The notes under the pieces are model-generated. The model did no database searches. It was not told the origin of the DNA and saw nothing but the letters and a program-made list of their open reading frames with translations. Positions 51,346 through 54,241 of a stretch of DNA of 54,241 nucleotides are shown one piece after another. Made by a program: the position numbers and the translations under genes. Every line of letters begins with the position of its first letter. The stretch's first letter is position 1. The DNA comes from Frigoriflavimonas asaccharolytica (GTDB lineage: Bacteria > Bacteroidota > Bacteroidia > Flavobacteriales > Weeksellaceae): contig NZ_JABSNO010000025.1 in assembly GCF_013294015.1 (NCBI RefSeq), forward strand, positions 1 to 54,241, in the 5' to 3' direction.

Positions 51346-53964
51346 ATGGAAATGAGAATTGCAGAAAGTGAAAGAATGCTTGCGGAAAATTGGAAAACTT
51401 GGGGTCCTTATGTAAGCAACAGACAATGGGGGAATGTGCGAGAAGATTATAGCACAGACGGCAACGCATGGGAATTCACGAGCCATGATCGCGCAGAAAG
51501 TTATACCTATAGATGGGCAGAAGAGGGAATTGCAGGTATTTCAGACAGCAAACAGCTCATGTGTTTTGCTCTCGGATTTTGGAACGAAAAGGATGTCAGA
51601 ATAAAGGAAAGATTTTTTGGATTAAGCAATTATCAAGGAAATCATGGTGAAGACATCAAAGAAATATTTTATTATTTAGATAATACACCAACGCATTCTT
51701 ATATGAAAATGGTGTACAAATATCCCACAAAATCTTTTCCGTATGACGATTTAATTAATGAAAATGGCAGCAGAAACAAAAGTGAGCAGGAGTTTGAATT
51801 AATAGATACAGGAATTTTTGATAAAGATGAATATTTTGATATTTTTATTGAATATTGCAAAGCAGATTCTGATGATATTCTCGTAAGAATTACCATTGAA
51901 AATAGAAGTTTAGAAAACGCACCTATTACAATTTTACCAACCGTTTGGTTTAGAAACAACTGGAAATGGGGTTACAATGATTATAAAGGAAAGCTCTCTT
52001 CTATCAAAAATTCCGAAATAGACATCTATCACAACGAAATTGGTATCAAAAAAATGTATTCTCGAAGAGAAAACGCTGAAGCTTTATTTTGCGAGAATGA
52101 AACCAATTATTCTAAATTATATGGAACTCCTAAAATTGAAGATCAATACTATAAAGATGGCATAAATGATTATATAATTCATGGAAAAAGCACCATCAAT
52201 CCTGAAAAAAAAGGGACAAAAGCCTCGTTTTTGATTAAAGATACAATAGAAGCAAAGTCTTCCAAAACTTTTGATTTCAGACTAGCAAATCAAGATTTAC
52301 ATGATGCTTTTTGGGGTTTTGATGAATTATTTGAAACCCGGAAAAATGAAGCGGAAGAATTCTACCAAGAAATTCAAAAAGATATATCTTCGAAAGACGA
52401 AAGAAATGTGCAAAGACAAGCATTTGCTGGACTTCTTTGGAATAAGCAATTCTACCACTACAATCTAAATAAATGGTTGAAGGGCGATCCCAATCATGAG
52501 GCACCAAGAAATTTCGACCATTATGTTCGCAATACAGAATGGAGTCATTTGCACAATAAAGACGTTATTTCTATGCCAGATAAATGGGAATATCCATGGT
52601 ATGCAACTTGGGATCTCGCTTTTCATTGTGTTCCTTTCGCATTGATAGACAGCGATTTCGCTAAAAACCAGCTTTTACTTCTAACCAAAGAGTGGTACAT
52701 GCATCCAAACGGACAAATGCCTGCTTATGAATGGAATTTGAGCGATGTGAATCCACCAGTTCACGCTTGGAGCTGTTTCCGAGTTTTTAAAATTGATGAA
52801 AAAAATAATGGAAAACCAGACGTTGTCTTTCTGGAAAAAGTATACCAAAAATTACTCTTAAATTTCACTTGGTGGGTAAATAGAAAAGATAAAACTGGGA
52901 AAAATATTTTCGGTGGTGGTTTTCTTGGGCTAGATAATATAGGCGCATTCGATAGAAATATGGAATTTGGCGAAGGCGAACATTTAGAACAAGCAGATGG
53001 AACTAGTTGGATGGCGATGTATGCTTTGAATATGATGAGAATTGCGATGGAATTGGCACAATACAACGTAGTTTACGAAGATATGGCAATCAAATTCTTC
53101 GAGCATTATCTCTACATTGCAGAAGCTATGGAAAATTTGGGAGACGACCAAGAAAGCCTTTGGAACGAAGAAGACGGCTTTTTCTACGATGTATTGCAAC
53201 TATCCGATGGCAAAAGCGTATCCCTAAGATTGCGCAGTATTGTAGGTTTAATTCCTCTTTTTGCTGTAGAAATAATCGACCATGAAATGCTGGAAAAGCT
53301 CCCAAAATTTAAAGAAAGAATGGAATGGATTCTGCGAAACAAAAAGGAACTCGCCAATCTGGTTTCACATTGGGACAAAGAAGGCGAAGGCAAAAAACAT
53401 TTGATGAGCATCCTTCGTAGAACAAGATTGACCAAAGTTTTGAACAGAATGTTGGATGAAAAAGAATTTCTAAGCGATTTTGGAATCCGTGGAATGTCCA
53501 AAGTTTACGAAAAAACTCCCTTCGTTTTTACAACCAATGAAAACCAATATGTGGTGCATTACGTTCCTGGAGAGAGTGATAGCAGTATGTTTGGCGGAAA
53601 CAGCAATTGGCGCGGACCGATTTGGTTCCCTATTAATTTTCTAATTGTAGAAAGCTTGCAACGCTTCTATTTCTATTATGGCGAAAGTCTGAAGGTAGAA
53701 TTGCCAACAGGAAGCAACAATTATTTTTCATTAAATGAAGTTGCAGAAAATTTAAGTATGCGTTTAGAGAGCATTTTCCTGGAAGACAAAAACGGAAACA
53801 GACCCTTCAATGGTGGCGTGAAAAAATTTAACGAAGATCCTTACTTCAAAAATTACATCATGTTCAACGAATATTTTCATGGCGACAATGGACGTGGCAT
53901 GGGAGCATCACATCAAGGTTGGACGGCAACTGTGGCAAAAATGATTCAAATAAGATCTACATAA
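51346..53964 (+). CDS. GH63-type glucosidase (MGH1 fold), cytosolic
   Basis: The 872-residue protein has no signal peptide. It contains an N-terminal beta-sandwich region (about 30-350) and a C-terminal (alpha/alpha)6 barrel. Motifs typical of the bacterial GH63/MGH1 group are present: PWYATWDLAFHCVPFALID (general acid aspartate), ADGTSWMAMYALNMMRIA and SNWRGPIWFPINFLIVESL, with LPTGSNNYF near the end. Family members act on alpha-glucosidic sugars such as trehalose-, mannosylglycerate- or glucosylglycerate-type substrates; the substrate here is unknown. It is divergent from the methionine synthase gene. Confidence 0.87.
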   Translation: MEMRIAESERMLAENWKTWGPYVSNRQWGNVREDYSTDGNAWEFTSHDRAESYTYRWAEEGIAGISDSKQLMCFALGFWNEKDVRIKERFFGLSNYQGNHGEDIKEIFYYLDNTPTHSYMKMVYKYPTKSFPYDDLINENGSRNKSEQEFELIDTGIFDKDEYFDIFIEYCKADSDDILVRITIENRSLENAPITILPTVWFRNNWKWGYNDYKGKLSSIKNSEIDIYHNEIGIKKMYSRRENAEALFCENETNYSKLYGTPKIEDQYYKDGINDYIIHGKSTINPEKKGTKASFLIKDTIEAKSSKTFDFRLANQDLHDAFWGFDELFETRKNEAEEFYQEIQKDISSKDERNVQRQAFAGLLWNKQFYHYNLNKWLKGDPNHEAPRNFDHYVRNTEWSHLHNKDVISMPDKWEYPWYATWDLAFHCVPFALIDSDFAKNQLLLLTKEWYMHPNGQMPAYEWNLSDVNPPVHAWSCFRVFKIDEKNNGKPDVVFLEKVYQKLLLNFTWWVNRKDKTGKNIFGGGFLGLDNIGAFDRNMEFGEGEHLEQADGTSWMAMYALNMMRIAMELAQYNVVYEDMAIKFFEHYLYIAEAMENLGDDQESLWNEEDGFFYDVLQLSDGKSVSLRLRSIVGLIPLFAVEIIDHEMLEKLPKFKERMEWILRNKKELANLVSHWDKEGEGKKHLMSILRRTRLTKVLNRMLDEKEFLSDFGIRGMSKVYEKTPFVFTTNENQYVVHYVPGESDSSMFGGNSNWRGPIWFPINFLIVESLQRFYFYYGESLKVELPTGSNNYFSLNEVAENLSMRLESIFLEDKNGNRPFNGGVKKFNEDPYFKNYIMFNEYFHGDNGRGMGASHQGWTATVAKMIQIRST

Positions 53965-54241
53965 AATTTCTTAGGCGTCTTTTTAAATTTATATAGTGAT
54001 TTTTTAGGGCGCCATGAACTTCGTTCGTAAACTTCAATTAAGGCTTCGCTTCAATTTCGTTTATGCCTTCCGTTCTCATTCTTTTTTTTAGAAAAAAAAG
54101 GAATTCCACTCAAACCTAACGAAGTGGTTCGATGATTCAAATATAATAAATAGTCAGCCATTAAAAACTATTTAAACAACTGATTAATAGTTATTTAGAA
54201 GTTATAAAGTTTGTTTATATCTGCAAGAAAACGTATCTTTA
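53965..54241. other. Right-end intergenic region
   Basis: No gene is visible in the last 277 bp. It holds dispersed repeat copy 4 and an AT-rich tail with a few direct short repeats. Anything beyond 54241 is out of view. Confidence 0.6.
54006..54118 (-). repeat. Dispersed intergenic repeat, copy 4 (inverted, diverged)
   Basis: On the minus strand it shows GAGTGGAATTCC, then a long A/T run (about 54081-54100), GAACGGAAGGC and GGCGCC as in the other copies. An inserted stretch of 'ttcgttcg/cttcgcttc' type lies inside it. Confidence 0.65.

Noticed and set aside
1..54241. tRNA and rRNA genes
   Set aside because: I inspected gaps over 70 bp for cloverleaf patterns and conserved T-loop sequence and saw none.

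Overview
The window looks like chromosomal DNA of a member of the Bacteroidota, class Flavobacteriia, most likely a Chryseobacterium-like (Weeksellaceae) organism. The signs are low GC, a type IX secretion C-terminal sorting domain, a methionine synthase split into two genes, stand-alone ribA, bshA (bacillithiol), genes of families typical of the group (DUF4292, DUF4254, DUF2851, SIMPL), sparse Shine-Dalgarno sites, and promoters of the Bacteroidota type TTTG-N~20-TAnnTTTG. No tRNA, rRNA, prophage or CRISPR array was seen.

Layout. 1-4840 (minus): M16 zinc peptidase and dihydroorotase. 4965-7503 (plus): MOP-family flippase and a sugar-phosphate nucleotidyltransferase. 7591-11929 (plus): envelope and cofactor run of DUF4292 lipoprotein, EnvC-like murein hydrolase activator, TatA, DUF4254 protein, lipoprotein and GTP cyclohydrolase II. 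11951-19707 (plus): six tightly packed or overlapping genes for a MoxR AAA+ ATPase, a vWA protein and unfamiliar partners, two of them membrane proteins. This matches the computationally described MoxR-vWA-beta-propeller (bpX) ternary systems and is the least understood system here. 19764-26771: lipoprotein, GH3 hexosaminidase, BshA, a GxxExxY nuclease-fold gene bracketed by long inverted repeats, DUF2851, PspC, GNAT and SIMPL proteins. 26836-28491: a tandem duplication with one frameshifted copy. 28655-31816: AddA/RecB-like helicase-nuclease. 31872-41789 (minus): Spy-like chaperone, low-complexity secreted protein, DPE2-like 4-alpha-glucanotransferase, T9SS cargo, and a three-gene envelope operon. 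41857-44520: cysS, a small membrane protein, folE.

44813-51228 (minus) is a methionine/one-carbon region: metF, the B12/activation half of methionine synthase, a REP-associated tyrosine transposase (RAYT) inside palindromic repeat arrays, and the homocysteine half of methionine synthase. The last of these is headed by a well-formed SAM-I (S-box) riboswitch with a consensus promoter. A cytosolic GH63-type glucosidase is divergent from it (51346-53964).

The most interesting items are the MoxR-vWA-bpX locus, the RAYT and REP arrays sitting between the halves of methionine synthase, the SAM-I riboswitch, the inverted-repeat GxxExxY cassette, and the mosaic gene duplication. All functional calls rest on reading motifs in the sequence and remembered family knowledge; no database search was run.
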